64,000 nucleotides of DNA from Glycomyces harbinensis (GTDB lineage Bacteria; Actinomycetota; Actinomycetes; Mycobacteriales; Micromonosporaceae), in the NCBI RefSeq assembly GCF_900101745.1, contig NZ_FNAD01000012.1:124001-188000 (forward strand). The letters run 5' to 3'. A program made the position numbers and the translations under genes. Under the pieces are notes generated by a model. It made no database searches and was not told where the DNA came from. It was given only the letters and a program-made list of their open reading frames with translations. The number at the start of each line of letters is the position of its first letter. Positions within the stretch are counted from its first letter, which is position 1. This document shows positions 1-9,148 of the stretch, in pieces.

Positions 1-26
1 ACCCCTACAAGCACTAGGTGAGGGCG

Positions 27-1045
<1,019 letters not shown>

Positions 1046-1049
<4 letters not shown>

Positions 1050-2044
1050 CCGAACCGCTGCTGGAGATCCGCGACCTCCACGTCCGCTTCCCGGTGCGCC
1101 GCAACCTGCTCGGGCGCACCACCGTCGAGAACCACGCCGTCTCCGGCGTCGACCTGACCCTCAAAGCGGGGGAGACCCTCGCGCTCGTGGGTGAGTCGGG
1201 GTGCGGCAAGACCACGCTCGGGCGCACCATCGTGGGCGCGCAGAAGGCCACGAGCGGCTCGATCCTGTTCGAGGGCAGGGACTTGACGGCGATGGGCGGG
1301 CGCGAGCGCGCGCCGCTGCGCCGCCAGATCCGCATGGTCTTCCAGGACCCGTTCTCGTCGCTCAACCCGCGGTTCACGCTGCGGCAGATCATCGGCGACC
1401 CGCTGGTGGCCACCGGGGAGGCGCGCGGGTCGGAGCTGGAGGACCGCATCGCCGAGATGATGCGGCGCGTGGGCCTGAGCCCGGACTACATGGACCGGTA
1501 CCCGCACGCGTTCTCCGGCGGGCAGCGCCAGCGCGTCAACATCGCGCGGGCGCTGATCGTGAACCCGCGCCTGGTGGTCGCCGACGAGCCGGTGTCCGCT
1601 CTGGACGTCTCGGTGCGGGCGCAGATCCTCAACCTGCTCAGGGAGCTCCAGGCCGAGTTCGGCCTGACGTACCTGTTCATCTCGCACGACCTGTCGGTGG
1701 TCGAGAACCTCGCCGACCGCGTCGCGGTCATGTACTTCGGGCGGATCGTCGAGCTCGCCGGGACCGCCGACCTGTACGAGCGCCCGCGGCACCCGTACAC
1801 CGAGGCGCTCATGTCGGCCGTGCCGATCCCCGATCCCGCCCTGAAGGGCCGCGGGGGCCGCATCCTGCTGCCCGACGAGCTGCCGGACCCGGCGAACCCG
1901 CCGCCGGGCTGCGCGTTCGCTCGCCGCTGCCGCTACGCCGAGGAGGGCCGCTGCGACACCGGGACGATCGAGTTGCGGGACGGCGCCCGCTGCGTGCGCA
2001 GCGGCGAACTCGACCTGCAGGGCATCGTCGGCACCCCGTCCTGA
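1046..2044 (+). CDS. Oligopeptide/dipeptide ABC transporter ATP-binding protein (DppF/OppF type)
   Basis: This is the second ATPase of the same peptide importer, 332 residues long. It shows Walker A GESGCGKT, a Q-loop ([13 protein letters not shown]), the signature [15 protein letters not shown], Walker [11 protein letters not shown] and the switch region [10 protein letters not shown]. The tail again has the oligo_HPY cysteine motif ([15 protein letters not shown]). The SSLNPR sequence is characteristic of the OppF/DppF branch. The start overlaps the stop of the previous gene in an ATGA, indicating translational coupling and a heterodimeric ATPase. No peptide-binding protein or permease is inside the window, so the operon's beginning lies to the left. 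Confidence 0.93.
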
Positions 2045-2249
2045 TGCGCTTTCTGCACCCGTGGCCTCCCGCCGAAGGGCACCGAGGCGAAGTCTGGTGC
2101 ACCGCGACCCGCCCCGTATGCCTCGGAGCCCTCCTCACCGGAAAGCCCTGGGCCCCAGCCCGAATCCTCGAACCCGGAGCGACCGCGGTCCTCCGCGAGC
2201 GCCGACCCGGCCGCCGGGGGCGCGGGCCCGTCCGCCGCTCCGGCGACGA

Positions 2250-3065
2250 TTACACGGCCCGGTCGTGCAGGGCCGCGTCGAGCTCGCGGCACCGGAGGTA
2301 TTTGGCCACGCGGTGGAAGTCGAACGCCCCGATCGTGTCGTGCACGTCGACGTCGACGCCGTCGAACCGCTTGCTCATGCCGCCGGGTGGAACGGCGACC
2401 AGATCCCCCCGGTCCGCGATGTTCACCCAGCGCCCCACTCCGGGAGGCCGGGCGCCGAGCGCCCCGACGGGCGCGGGGGTGAGCCGTCCGAACACCGTCG
2501 GCATCGCGAGCGGGGAGCCCAGCGTGACGAGCAGCGGCACCTCGATGCCGTACTTCCACAGCGCCTCATAGGCGACCACCGACCCGAGCGAATGGGCGAT
2601 GACGACCTCCGCCCCTGCCAGTTCGGAGGCGACGCGGGCGAGCACGTGGTGCTTCGGCGTGAAGGCGCCCTCGACGCGCAGGAACGCCGCCACCTCGGGG
2701 AAGAAGGCGCTGAGGAATCCGAACGCCGCCGCGGGCGAGAGTGCGACGGCGTCGGCGAGCCTGCTCGCGGCCAGCCGCAGCAGCCAGGTCGAGGATCCTT
2801 GGGCGCCTTCGGGAATCCAGTCCTTCAGGAATTCCAGGAACATGGACTCCGCGTCCTGGTCGAGCTCGGGCCCGCCCTGCCGTCCGGGAGGTTGGAGCAG
2901 ATCCGCGTAGTACGCGACCCGCACGTCCGCGTCCGGTTCGGATGATCGGCGGAACGGCGACCCGGCCAGTGCCGCCGCCCATTCCCGGGTCTTGACCTGT
3001 GCGGCCAGGACGGGGGGCTCGGGGAGGTAGTTCCCGATGCCGTGGACGCCCACGATGCGGCCCAT
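2250..3065 (-). CDS. Alpha/beta-hydrolase, putative effector of the caspase-STAND operon
   Basis: This is a 271-residue serine hydrolase of the alpha/beta fold. It begins with the strand and oxyanion-loop motif VGVHGIGNYL and has a nucleophile elbow AHSLGS with Ser about 159. Asp 218 or 221 (NIADRGDLVA) and His 242 or 251 (DVHDTIGAFDFH) are the likely rest of the triad. There is no signal peptide. The gene starts 7 bases after the WD40 gene and is the third gene of the caspase-STAND operon, so I infer that it is an effector or accessory enzyme acting on a lipid, ester or peptide when the sensor fires. Hydrolases of this class occur in actinobacterial conflict operons with caspase and STAND genes. 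The substrate is unknown, and a housekeeping esterase cannot be excluded. Confidence 0.75.
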   Translation of the reverse strand: MGRIVGVHGIGNYLPEPPVLAAQVKTREWAAALAGSPFRRSSEPDADVRVAYYADLLQPPGRQGGPELDQDAESMFLEFLKDWIPEGAQGSSTWLLRLAASRLADAVALSPAAAFGFLSAFFPEVAAFLRVEGAFTPKHHVLARVASELAGAEVVIAHSLGSVVAYEALWKYGIEVPLLVTLGSPLAMPTVFGRLTPAPVGALGARPPGVGRWVNIADRGDLVAVPPGGMSKRFDGVDVDVHDTIGAFDFHRVAKYLRCRELDAALHDRAV

Positions 3066-3072
3066 GGGACTC

Positions 3073-5505
3073 CTATCGGCCGGTGTGGTCGTACATGAGG
3101 ACCTCGTCTCCCGCCGCGGCCACGATCGCGCCTTCTGCGCTGACGGCCACCGCCCTGCACGGCGCGGGCAGCAGGATCGTTCGGATCAGGGCGTGCTCGG
3201 GATAGGTCAGATCCCAGACCCGGATGGTCTCGTCACGGCTGCCGGTGACGGCGATCGGCTTGCCGTCGACCGCTCCCAGCGCCACCGCCGTCACCTCGTC
3301 GGTGTGTCCGCGAATCGGGCTCCCGCGCCGGGAGCGGGAGGCGAGGCTCCAGACGAGGGCGACGCCGCCGCTGCCCGCGCCGATGGCCACCGGTTCCTCG
3401 CCGATCGTCCCCAGCGCCAGCGCGCTCAACGGGCCGGTCTGGTCGAGGAAGGTGCCGGAGATCGTTTCGCCGCGCAGGCTCCAGGTGTGGACCTGGCCGT
3501 CGTTCATGGCGCTGACCGCGATCGGATTCCTGCCCCGGCGATCGAACGCCACCGCCGTCACCAGGCGGCGGAGGTCGTCCCCGACGTTCCCGTCGGACGA
3601 GCCCGACCCGTCGGAGGCGTCGCCCGCGCCGGGCCGGGAGTCGCCCGTGTCGGAGGCCCGCCCGACACCGCACAGGTCGGTCCTGGCGGCGGACAGCGGC
3701 GCGAACGCCCTCGCCGAGCTCGGGCCGCCGCGGGCCGGGGCCTGAACGGTCAGGTCCCAGTACGAGGCGGTTCCCGCGCCGCTGACGATCGCGGCCACGG
3801 GACGGTCGCCGAACCGGGTGAAGGCGACCGCGTTCACCGTCCCGGTGTAGCCGGCGAGCGTTCCGATCTGCTTCCAGGAGTTCAGGTCCCATACCCGGGC
3901 GGTTCCGTCGCGCGCGGTGGTGACCGCCGCTGGGCCATCGTGGAGACGCCCGAACGCCACCGCGGTCAGGTCCTTGGCGTGCCCCGTCAGCGGCGGGCCG
4001 ATCCGCGTGCCGGAATGCAGGTCCCACATCAGCGCGTTCGGCTCGCGCGCGATGGTGAGGGCGACCGGACGATCGCGGAGGAGGCCCAGCGCGATCGACT
4101 CGACCGGGCCGGAGTGGCCGGAGGTCTCCCGTCGCGGCCGGCCGTCTCCGGTGAGGTCCCAGATGCGGGCCGACTGGTCCACGCTTCCGGTGAGCGCGAT
4201 CGACTGGCCGCCGGAGTTGCCGAGCGCGACCGCGGTCACGTAGTTCGTGTGTCCGGTGAGGACGTTCTCGCGGCGGCGGGCCTGAAGGTTCCAGACGGTG
4301 GCGGTGTTGGTGTCGTCGGCGATGATGACCGCGGGCGCGTCCCCCAGGTACCCGAGGGCCACGGAGACGACGTTGCCGCCGCCGAGGCCGGTGAAGGCGC
4401 CCGGAGCGACCGGCTCTCCCAAGAGGTCGGTGGCCGTGCCCTCCTGCAGATTCCAGACCAGGACCGGGCCGTTCATGCCGCCCGTCACGGCGAGCGCGGT
4501 CCCGTCGACCTTGCCGAAGGCCACGGTGTTCAGCAGGCCGTTGCGCCCGTCGAACTCATTGGTCTGGGAGCCGTCGAGCAGGTTCCAGACCCGGAGTGTT
4601 CCGTCCCAGGCGGCGGACAGCGCCACCGGGACCCGGTCGACGGTCCCGAACGCCACGCCGCGCACGGTGCCGGTGTGCCCGCGGAGCACCCGGCTCTCCC
4701 GGTCCGCGATCAGGTCCCAGACGCGGACGGTCTGGTCCCACCCGCCGGTGACGGCGATGGGCGCGCCCTCGATGTCGCCGAACGCGATGCTGTGGACGGC
4801 GCCGACATGTCCTGAAAGGACGCGAATCTGGCGACTGGTCTGCAGGTCCCAGACTCGCGCGGTCCCGTCGAGACTCGCGGTGAGCGCGATCGGGATGCCG
4901 CGCAGGTGCCCGAACTTCACCGCGGTCAGCTGATCGGTGTGGCCGGTGAGGCTGGGACCGAGCTGGTCGCCGGTGGCCAGGTCCCAGATCCGGCCCGTCT
5001 GGTCCCAGCTCGCGGTGAGGGCGACGGGGCGCCGGTCGAGGAGGCCGAACGCGATGTCCTCGATCCGCCGGGTGTGGCCGGTGAGCGTTCCGGCCAGCGA
5101 CGAGGTGATCCCCTGTCCGAGGACCCAGCGGGGGTTCCACAGCTGGTCCGGCTCGGACACGCTGGGGCGTTCCATCTTGACGCGGATCTGGTCGCGGCGC
5201 AGGATCTCGTGCCGGTCGCGGAGGTCGCCCGCCGACGCGTGCGCCGTGGCGCTGGTGCGGTAGGCCGTGGCCGCGAGCTGCGACCGCGCCCCGCGGACGT
5301 GCCACAGCATCGGCAGGAGGTTCTCCGCGTTGGCGTGCAGGAGGAAGTCCTCCTGGAGCACCAGCTCGTCGAGCAGTTCGCCTTCGTAGGCGTGCTCGGC
5401 CCCGTGGCGCTTGAGGTAGGCGCTCGTGTTCTCCCACTGCACCGTCGAGGCCACCGACATGATGGCCCGCGCGATGGACCGGCGGTCCCGGGATTCGGCG
5501 CTCAC
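3073..5505 (-). CDS. WD40-repeat protein, separated C-terminal sensor half of a caspase-STAND protein
   Basis: This is an 810-residue protein starting at GTG 5505, with the purine-rich Shine-Dalgarno GGGGAGGAGGG upstream. The first 140 residues are helical and contain a segment (YLKRHGAEHAY, then FLLHANAENLLPML) that in fused actinobacterial STAND proteins links the NTPase/helical arm to the propeller. About 14 WD-like repeats follow, most ending WDL or WNL and starting with GH(T/V), enough for two seven-bladed propellers. A roughly 50-residue Ala/Ser/Gly/Asp-rich spacer separates repeats 10 and 11. The start overlaps the caspase gene stop as GTGA. I infer that the protein docks onto the caspase-STAND subunit as the ligand-sensing part. 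It has no catalytic motif of its own. Confidence 0.85.
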   Translation of the reverse strand: MSAESRDRRSIARAIMSVASTVQWENTSAYLKRHGAEHAYEGELLDELVLQEDFLLHANAENLLPMLWHVRGARSQLAATAYRTSATAHASAGDLRDRHEILRRDQIRVKMERPSVSEPDQLWNPRWVLGQGITSSLAGTLTGHTRRIEDIAFGLLDRRPVALTASWDQTGRIWDLATGDQLGPSLTGHTDQLTAVKFGHLRGIPIALTASLDGTARVWDLQTSRQIRVLSGHVGAVHSIAFGDIEGAPIAVTGGWDQTVRVWDLIADRESRVLRGHTGTVRGVAFGTVDRVPVALSAAWDGTLRVWNLLDGSQTNEFDGRNGLLNTVAFGKVDGTALAVTGGMNGPVLVWNLQEGTATDLLGEPVAPGAFTGLGGGNVVSVALGYLGDAPAVIIADDTNTATVWNLQARRRENVLTGHTNYVTAVALGNSGGQSIALTGSVDQSARIWDLTGDGRPRRETSGHSGPVESIALGLLRDRPVALTIAREPNALMWDLHSGTRIGPPLTGHAKDLTAVAFGRLHDGPAAVTTARDGTARVWDLNSWKQIGTLAGYTGTVNAVAFTRFGDRPVAAIVSGAGTASYWDLTVQAPARGGPSSARAFAPLSAARTDLCGVGRASDTGDSRPGAGDASDGSGSSDGNVGDDLRRLVTAVAFDRRGRNPIAVSAMNDGQVHTWSLRGETISGTFLDQTGPLSALALGTIGEEPVAIGAGSGGVALVWSLASRSRRGSPIRGHTDEVTAVALGAVDGKPIAVTGSRDETIRVWDLTYPEHALIRTILLPAPCRAVAVSAEGAIVAAAGDEVLMYDHTGR

Positions 5506-7553
5506 GAGACCCTCCTCCCCGACGGCGGGTTGCGGGGGTGCTTCGCCAGGTGGTCGGCCAGGCCCTGGTGGAACAGGCGGAACAGGACCTCCCCGCTCGA
5601 GGGGTCCACATCGGTCCGCAGGTACACCTTGACGTCGGTGCTCCGCGTCAGCAGGTCCACGGTGTCCAGATGCGGGCCCGCCTCGAACACCTCCCGGCCG
5701 AGCAGGTCGACGACGGAGACCGGCATCCCCGTCCCCTTCGCGTGCGCCAGGGCGGCCAGCACCGCCCGCCGGTCCTGGGGGCTCGATCCCAGATGCTCGT
5801 TGGCGAGGTCCATCTCCAACACCCCGGGCAGGCTCCGGGGGATGCGGTCCAGCGCCCTGTCGACGGCGTCGCCGCCGTCCTCCAGCAGTCCGGCGCGATT
5901 GAGGTACCGGGCGAAGAGCGCGGCGACCATGAACGCGCCGTAGCCGCTGTCGCGGTCGCCGGCCGACAGCACCGCGGCGGTCCGCTCCGCGATCGTGTCG
6001 ATCGTCCCGGCCGAGGCTCCGGGCGCGACGGTGTCGAACTCGCGGAGCAGAAAGTCCGTCAGGTCCTTGCGCAGCTCCTCCGGGGGAGTGCCGTCGAGGT
6101 CGTACTCGTTCGAGCCCAGGGCCGAGCGCTTGAGCCGGGTGAACATCATGCGCTGGTCGGCATCGGCGTTCCGCCCGGCGACGAGGAGCCGGCAGACCGG
6201 GCGCCCGCGCTGCGCGCCGGCCTGCATCAGGCCGCGCAGCAGCGTGTCGGAGATGTGCGGCGGATTGATCGACTCGTCGAGCGCGTCGAGGATCAGGAGC
6301 GGCGGTTCGGGCGCCCGCGAGATCCAGGCGATGAAGGCGTCGTGGTCGCGGACGTCGGGAGGCGGCGTTCGGATCTGCGTCCGCAGCTGCTCGATGAACG
6401 ATCCCACGATCTCCTCGAACCGCCGCTGGCGGGCGTGGACCGCCGCGACCGGGCCCGCGGGCCGCAGCGCCCGCAAGCTCTCGGGAAACCGCCGCCGCAG
6501 CGTGCGGATGGCCGTCTGGTACGACCGCACCCGGTCGATGTGCGGATGCTGGGTCAGCACGATCGCGCCGAGCACCGTCGACTTGCCCACGCCCGCACTG
6601 CCCGTCACGATCTGGAGCTCGGACCGGTGGGGCTCGCCGCCGAGCCAGGTGCCGAGGCGGTCCAGGATCGAACCGCGACCGGTGAAGTTGCGTCCGACCC
6701 GATCGTGGAAGTGTCCGATGTCGAGGCCGGCGTCCAGGTACTCGCGCATGGCGGGATCGATCCCGGCGCGGGCCCGGCTGCGCTCCTTCGCCTCGGGCGT
6801 GTACCGCGGATTGGGGATGACGGTCGACTCGGGCTCGGGGCTCGTCGTCCACTTGCCCAGGAACTTCGACTTCGGGGCGATGACGCCCTCCGCGGCCATG
6901 AGCGCCTGGAAGTGCTCCGCGAAGACCTCGCGGAGCAGCGACATCTTGATGTACTCCCGGCCGGGGTCGGCGACCACCCAGCCGTCGGTGATGTCCTTGA
7001 GCGCCTTGGCGAACGCGGTGGTGAAATGACCCTTCAGCGTTCCCTCGCCCGGCGTGGCGGCGGCCGCGAACCAGACCTGGTCCGACTGCTCGAGGCCCAG
7101 CCTGTCGACCGCGGTGCCCGCATGGCACACGTCGAGGATGATCAGGAGGTCGCGCTGCGGGTCGTTGGCGCAGACCGTCTGCGCGTTCTGGCAGAGCGCG
7201 TTGAGGTTGGTGTGGGTGCACGTCGTCCCCGACGGCGGGACCAGGTGCAGGAAGCGGTCGACCCCTTCGGTGCCGTGCCCGATGACGTGGACGATCCGGA
7301 GGTCCTGATTGTCCTCGATCAAGGCGCGGACCGCCTTGAGCGGTTCGATGTCCTGGTGCTCGGTCAGCCGGTCCCAGCGGACGGTGTACCGGTACTGCTT
7401 CAGCGCGTCCCGGAAGCCCTCGATCTGCGCGTCGAATTCGAGCAGCGGGAACGTCCGGCCCCCATCCTTCACTTGGACTTTGAGGGAACTCAGAATGACG
7501 GCGTGAGGGGCGTCGGGGGGCACGGCATCCTCCGGCTGAACAGTGCGTTGCAT
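5502..7553 (-). CDS. Caspase-like peptidase fused to a STAND NTPase
   Basis: The 683-residue protein has an N-terminal caspase-type domain with the His of VIGHG (about residue 93) and the Cys of LDVCHAG (about 143) forming the catalytic dyad. A linker follows, then a STAND NTPase with Walker A GSAGVGKST (about 318-326), Walker B LLILDALDES (about 419-428) and a sensor-like arginine segment (LLVAGRNAD). The end is a winged-helix-like region. It lacks the WD40 sensor that normally continues the same chain; that part is encoded by the overlapping next gene. Known proteins of this build are regulated peptidases in conflict or cell-death systems. I chose ATG 7553; GTG 7568 is possible but has no ribosome-binding site. 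A 10-bp palindrome, TTGCATGCAA, covers the start codon. Confidence 0.85.
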   Translation of the reverse strand: MQRTVQPEDAVPPDAPHAVILSSLKVQVKDGGRTFPLLEFDAQIEGFRDALKQYRYTVRWDRLTEHQDIEPLKAVRALIEDNQDLRIVHVIGHGTEGVDRFLHLVPPSGTTCTHTNLNALCQNAQTVCANDPQRDLLIILDVCHAGTAVDRLGLEQSDQVWFAAAATPGEGTLKGHFTTAFAKALKDITDGWVVADPGREYIKMSLLREVFAEHFQALMAAEGVIAPKSKFLGKWTTSPEPESTVIPNPRYTPEAKERSRARAGIDPAMREYLDAGLDIGHFHDRVGRNFTGRGSILDRLGTWLGGEPHRSELQIVTGSAGVGKSTVLGAIVLTQHPHIDRVRSYQTAIRTLRRRFPESLRALRPAGPVAAVHARQRRFEEIVGSFIEQLRTQIRTPPPDVRDHDAFIAWISRAPEPPLLILDALDESINPPHISDTLLRGLMQAGAQRGRPVCRLLVAGRNADADQRMMFTRLKRSALGSNEYDLDGTPPEELRKDLTDFLLREFDTVAPGASAGTIDTIAERTAAVLSAGDRDSGYGAFMVAALFARYLNRAGLLEDGGDAVDRALDRIPRSLPGVLEMDLANEHLGSSPQDRRAVLAALAHAKGTGMPVSVVDLLGREVFEAGPHLDTVDLLTRSTDVKVYLRTDVDPSSGEVLFRLFHQGLADHLAKHPRNPPSGRRVS

Positions 7554-7642
7554 GCAACTGTAGATCACCGCCGCCGCGATCGCGGGTCGCGAAGTCGGCG
7601 CCCGCCGCCGGTGGGCCGCACCGATCGACGCGGGTCAGGCGC

Positions 7643-8161
7643 CTACCGGGCCCCCGCCGTCGCCCGCGCCGGCGAGCTCAGCCTCGTCGCCAACACGAGC
7701 GGCGATCCGAACACCTGTTCGAGCCGGGCCAGGTCGGAGCGGTCCTTCTCGCGGTCGAGGTCCTGCTTGTAGGACCTGATGTCGCGCCAGCGGAAGCAGG
7801 GAAACCCTCCGACCGTCTCGGCGCTGTCGATCAGCGCGTCGGTCCGGTCGCGGCTGTGCACCCATTTGCCGCTGACGTTGATCCTGCCGCCGAAGAGCTG
7901 CGCGATGTCGTCGCCGGTGTTCTCCCCGGTCGTGACGCCGTCGTGGCCCGGACCCCCGGCGAGCTCGAACGCCCGCTCCAGTGTCGTCCCCCTGGCGACG
8001 ACGTCGAGGTCCGAGACGCGAAGCAGTATGTCCTGGAACAGCAGTCGCGCGCTGCCCGCGAGCACGAAGTCGGTCTCGACGAAGCCCTCGTCGTCGATCA
8101 ATCTGCGGAGCAGCCCGGTGAGTTCGTCCTTGCCGTATGCGGCATCGCGCTCGTGCGCCAC
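7643..8161 (-). CDS. Nucleotidyltransferase-fold protein
   Basis: This is a 172-residue protein starting at GTG 8161. Residues 30-55 hold a GS motif followed by an acidic pair (VLAGSARLLFQ, then SDLDVVARG), the pattern of the minimal nucleotidyltransferase superfamily. A later segment (CFRWRDIRSYKQDLDREKD) resembles the C-terminal helix pair of such proteins, which often position a substrate. I infer a nucleotidyl-transferring or inactive NTase-fold protein; the AbiEii/MNT toxin group has a similar layout, but similarity is limited. It lies on the same strand between the small membrane protein (39-base gap) and the caspase-STAND gene (90-base gap), so it may be co-transcribed with the conflict operon. 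No HEPN partner is visible. Confidence 0.55.
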   Translation of the reverse strand: MAHERDAAYGKDELTGLLRRLIDDEGFVETDFVLAGSARLLFQDILLRVSDLDVVARGTTLERAFELAGGPGHDGVTTGENTGDDIAQLFGGRINVSGKWVHSRDRTDALIDSAETVGGFPCFRWRDIRSYKQDLDREKDRSDLARLEQVFGSPLVLATRLSSPARATAGAR

Positions 8162-8200
8162 GAATACATTCCAATGCGATAGGTGCGGGGAGGTGAGAGG

Positions 8201-8434
8201 TCAGCGTTCGTCGTCGGTCGGACCGGACGCTCCCGCTTCGAGCCCGTGGAGCGCGCGCAGGATCGCGGCGCGCTCGGCCGGCGTCGTGCTCGCCAGCGCC
8301 TGCTGCATCCGCTCGGTCCGCGCCCGTTCCCTCGCCACCGCGGTCCGATGGAGGAACCAGGCTCGGGAGGTCAGGGCGATCGGCGTGGCGAGGAGCATGA
8401 ACGCGGCGATCGGGAGCAGCTCTGAAGGGAACAT
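8201..8434 (-). CDS. Small single-pass membrane protein
   Basis: This is a 77-residue protein with one N-terminal hydrophobic segment (about residues 6-22). It is followed by a strongly charged, Arg/Glu-rich helix that is probably cytoplasmic or coiled-coil forming. I do not recognise the family. It starts only 6 bases after the stop of the Crp/Fnr regulator and is followed 39 bases later by the nucleotidyltransferase-fold gene, so it is very likely co-transcribed with the regulator. It could anchor a neighbour to the membrane, but nothing in the sequence shows this. Confidence 0.6.
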   Translation of the reverse strand: MFPSELLPIAAFMLLATPIALTSRAWFLHRTAVARERARTERMQQALASTTPAERAAILRALHGLEAGASGPTDDER

Positions 8435-8440
8435 GTCCGG

Positions 8441-9121
8441 TCACCTCGCTAAAGGGGCAGGGCCGTTGCGCTGCGCCAGTTTTTCGATCGCCCCCAGATC
8501 GTGGATGGTCAGATGTCCGCGTCCGGTCGATACGGTGTTCGACTCTCGCAGCATGCGCAGTACGACCGCCGCGGACTCCCGCGAGAGCCCGCTCAGCGAT
8601 CCGATGTCGCGCTGGGTGACGCCCGAGATGCGCAGTCCGTCCTCGACCGGCTTGCCCATGCCCGCCGCCACGAGCCGCAGCAGGCCCTTGGCGATCTTGT
8701 GCTCGGTGCTGGTCACCGACTCGGGCCGGGACAGGTCTTTGGACACGATCCGGTTGGCGAGATGCTCGAACATCGCCAGGGTCGCGCGGCGATTTTTGAG
8801 GAGGAAGTCCAGCCAGACGTCTCCCGGGATGAGATCCGCCTCGACGCCGTTGAGGGCGACCAGGTCCGCGGTCCGGCGCGCGCTCGTGATCGCCGCGAGT
8901 TCGCCGACGATCTTCCCCGGGGAGTAGATGTACACGATCGCCCTCGGATTGGAGGTCTCCGCCTTGATGTGGCCGCTTCGCAGATACAGCACGAACGTCG
9001 ACGAATCGCCCTCGCGGACCAGGACGCTTCCGCCCGGGTAGGTCACCGGATGGCTCAGGGGCAGCAGCGACTCACGCTCCTCGTCGGTGAGGAGGTTCTC
9101 CGCGGATGTGTACCTGTCCAT
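8441..9121 (-). CDS. Crp/Fnr-family transcriptional regulator
   Basis: With start ATG 9121 the protein has 226 residues, the usual size for the family. Residues about 15-130 form the cyclic-nucleotide-binding beta-roll (PGGSVLVREGDSS, then GKIVGELAAI). A long dimer helix follows, then a C-terminal Crp-type winged helix (VTQRDIGSLSGLSRESAAV) that binds DNA. There are no Fnr-type cysteine clusters in the body of the protein. I prefer 9121 because a TACACT -10 box lies 7 bases upstream, which would give a leaderless message, and because a 24-bp palindrome covers this promoter. An alternative ATG at 9145 would put the palindrome inside the gene. It is the first gene of the minus-strand cluster that leads into the caspase-STAND operon. 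Confidence 0.85.
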   Translation of the reverse strand: MDRYTSAENLLTDEERESLLPLSHPVTYPGGSVLVREGDSSTFVLYLRSGHIKAETSNPRAIVYIYSPGKIVGELAAITSARRTADLVALNGVEADLIPGDVWLDFLLKNRRATLAMFEHLANRIVSKDLSRPESVTSTEHKIAKGLLRLVAAGMGKPVEDGLRISGVTQRDIGSLSGLSRESAAVVLRMLRESNTVSTGRGHLTIHDLGAIEKLAQRNGPAPLAR

Positions 9122-9124
9122 GTA

Positions 9125-9148
9125 GCTAAGTGTATGACTACACATAGC
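9125..9148 (-). promoter_or_regulatory. Palindromic operator and -10 box of the Crp/Fnr gene
   Basis: The sequence reads GCTA-A-GTGTA-TGAC-TACAC-A-TAGC on the plus strand, a 24-bp inverted repeat broken by one mismatched pair. On the minus strand it contains TACACT (9134-9129), a good -10 hexamer whose +7 position is the A of ATG 9121. The symmetry and position suggest that the Crp/Fnr protein represses or tunes its own leaderless promoter. The operator also overlaps the last codons of the neighbouring DUF3159 gene. Confidence 0.55.

Noticed and set aside
1..17. End of an ABC permease gene
   Set aside because: A TAG at 15-17 is in place, but 14 bases cannot support a product call.
5490..5510. 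Programmed -1 frameshift site joining the caspase-STAND and WD40 genes
   Set aside because: No X XXY YYZ slippery heptamer is present, while a strong Shine-Dalgarno site sits in front of the GTG, so separate initiation is more likely.
3073..7557. One 1494-residue ORF covering the WD40 and caspase genes
   Set aside because: Only the part after 5505 has WD40 sequence; the N-terminal two-thirds is out of frame with the caspase gene, which has the conserved motifs.
5538..7772. Long plus-strand ORF opposite the caspase gene
   Set aside because: It is an antisense shadow from high GC; its protein has low-complexity Arg/Gly/Val composition and no recognisable domain.
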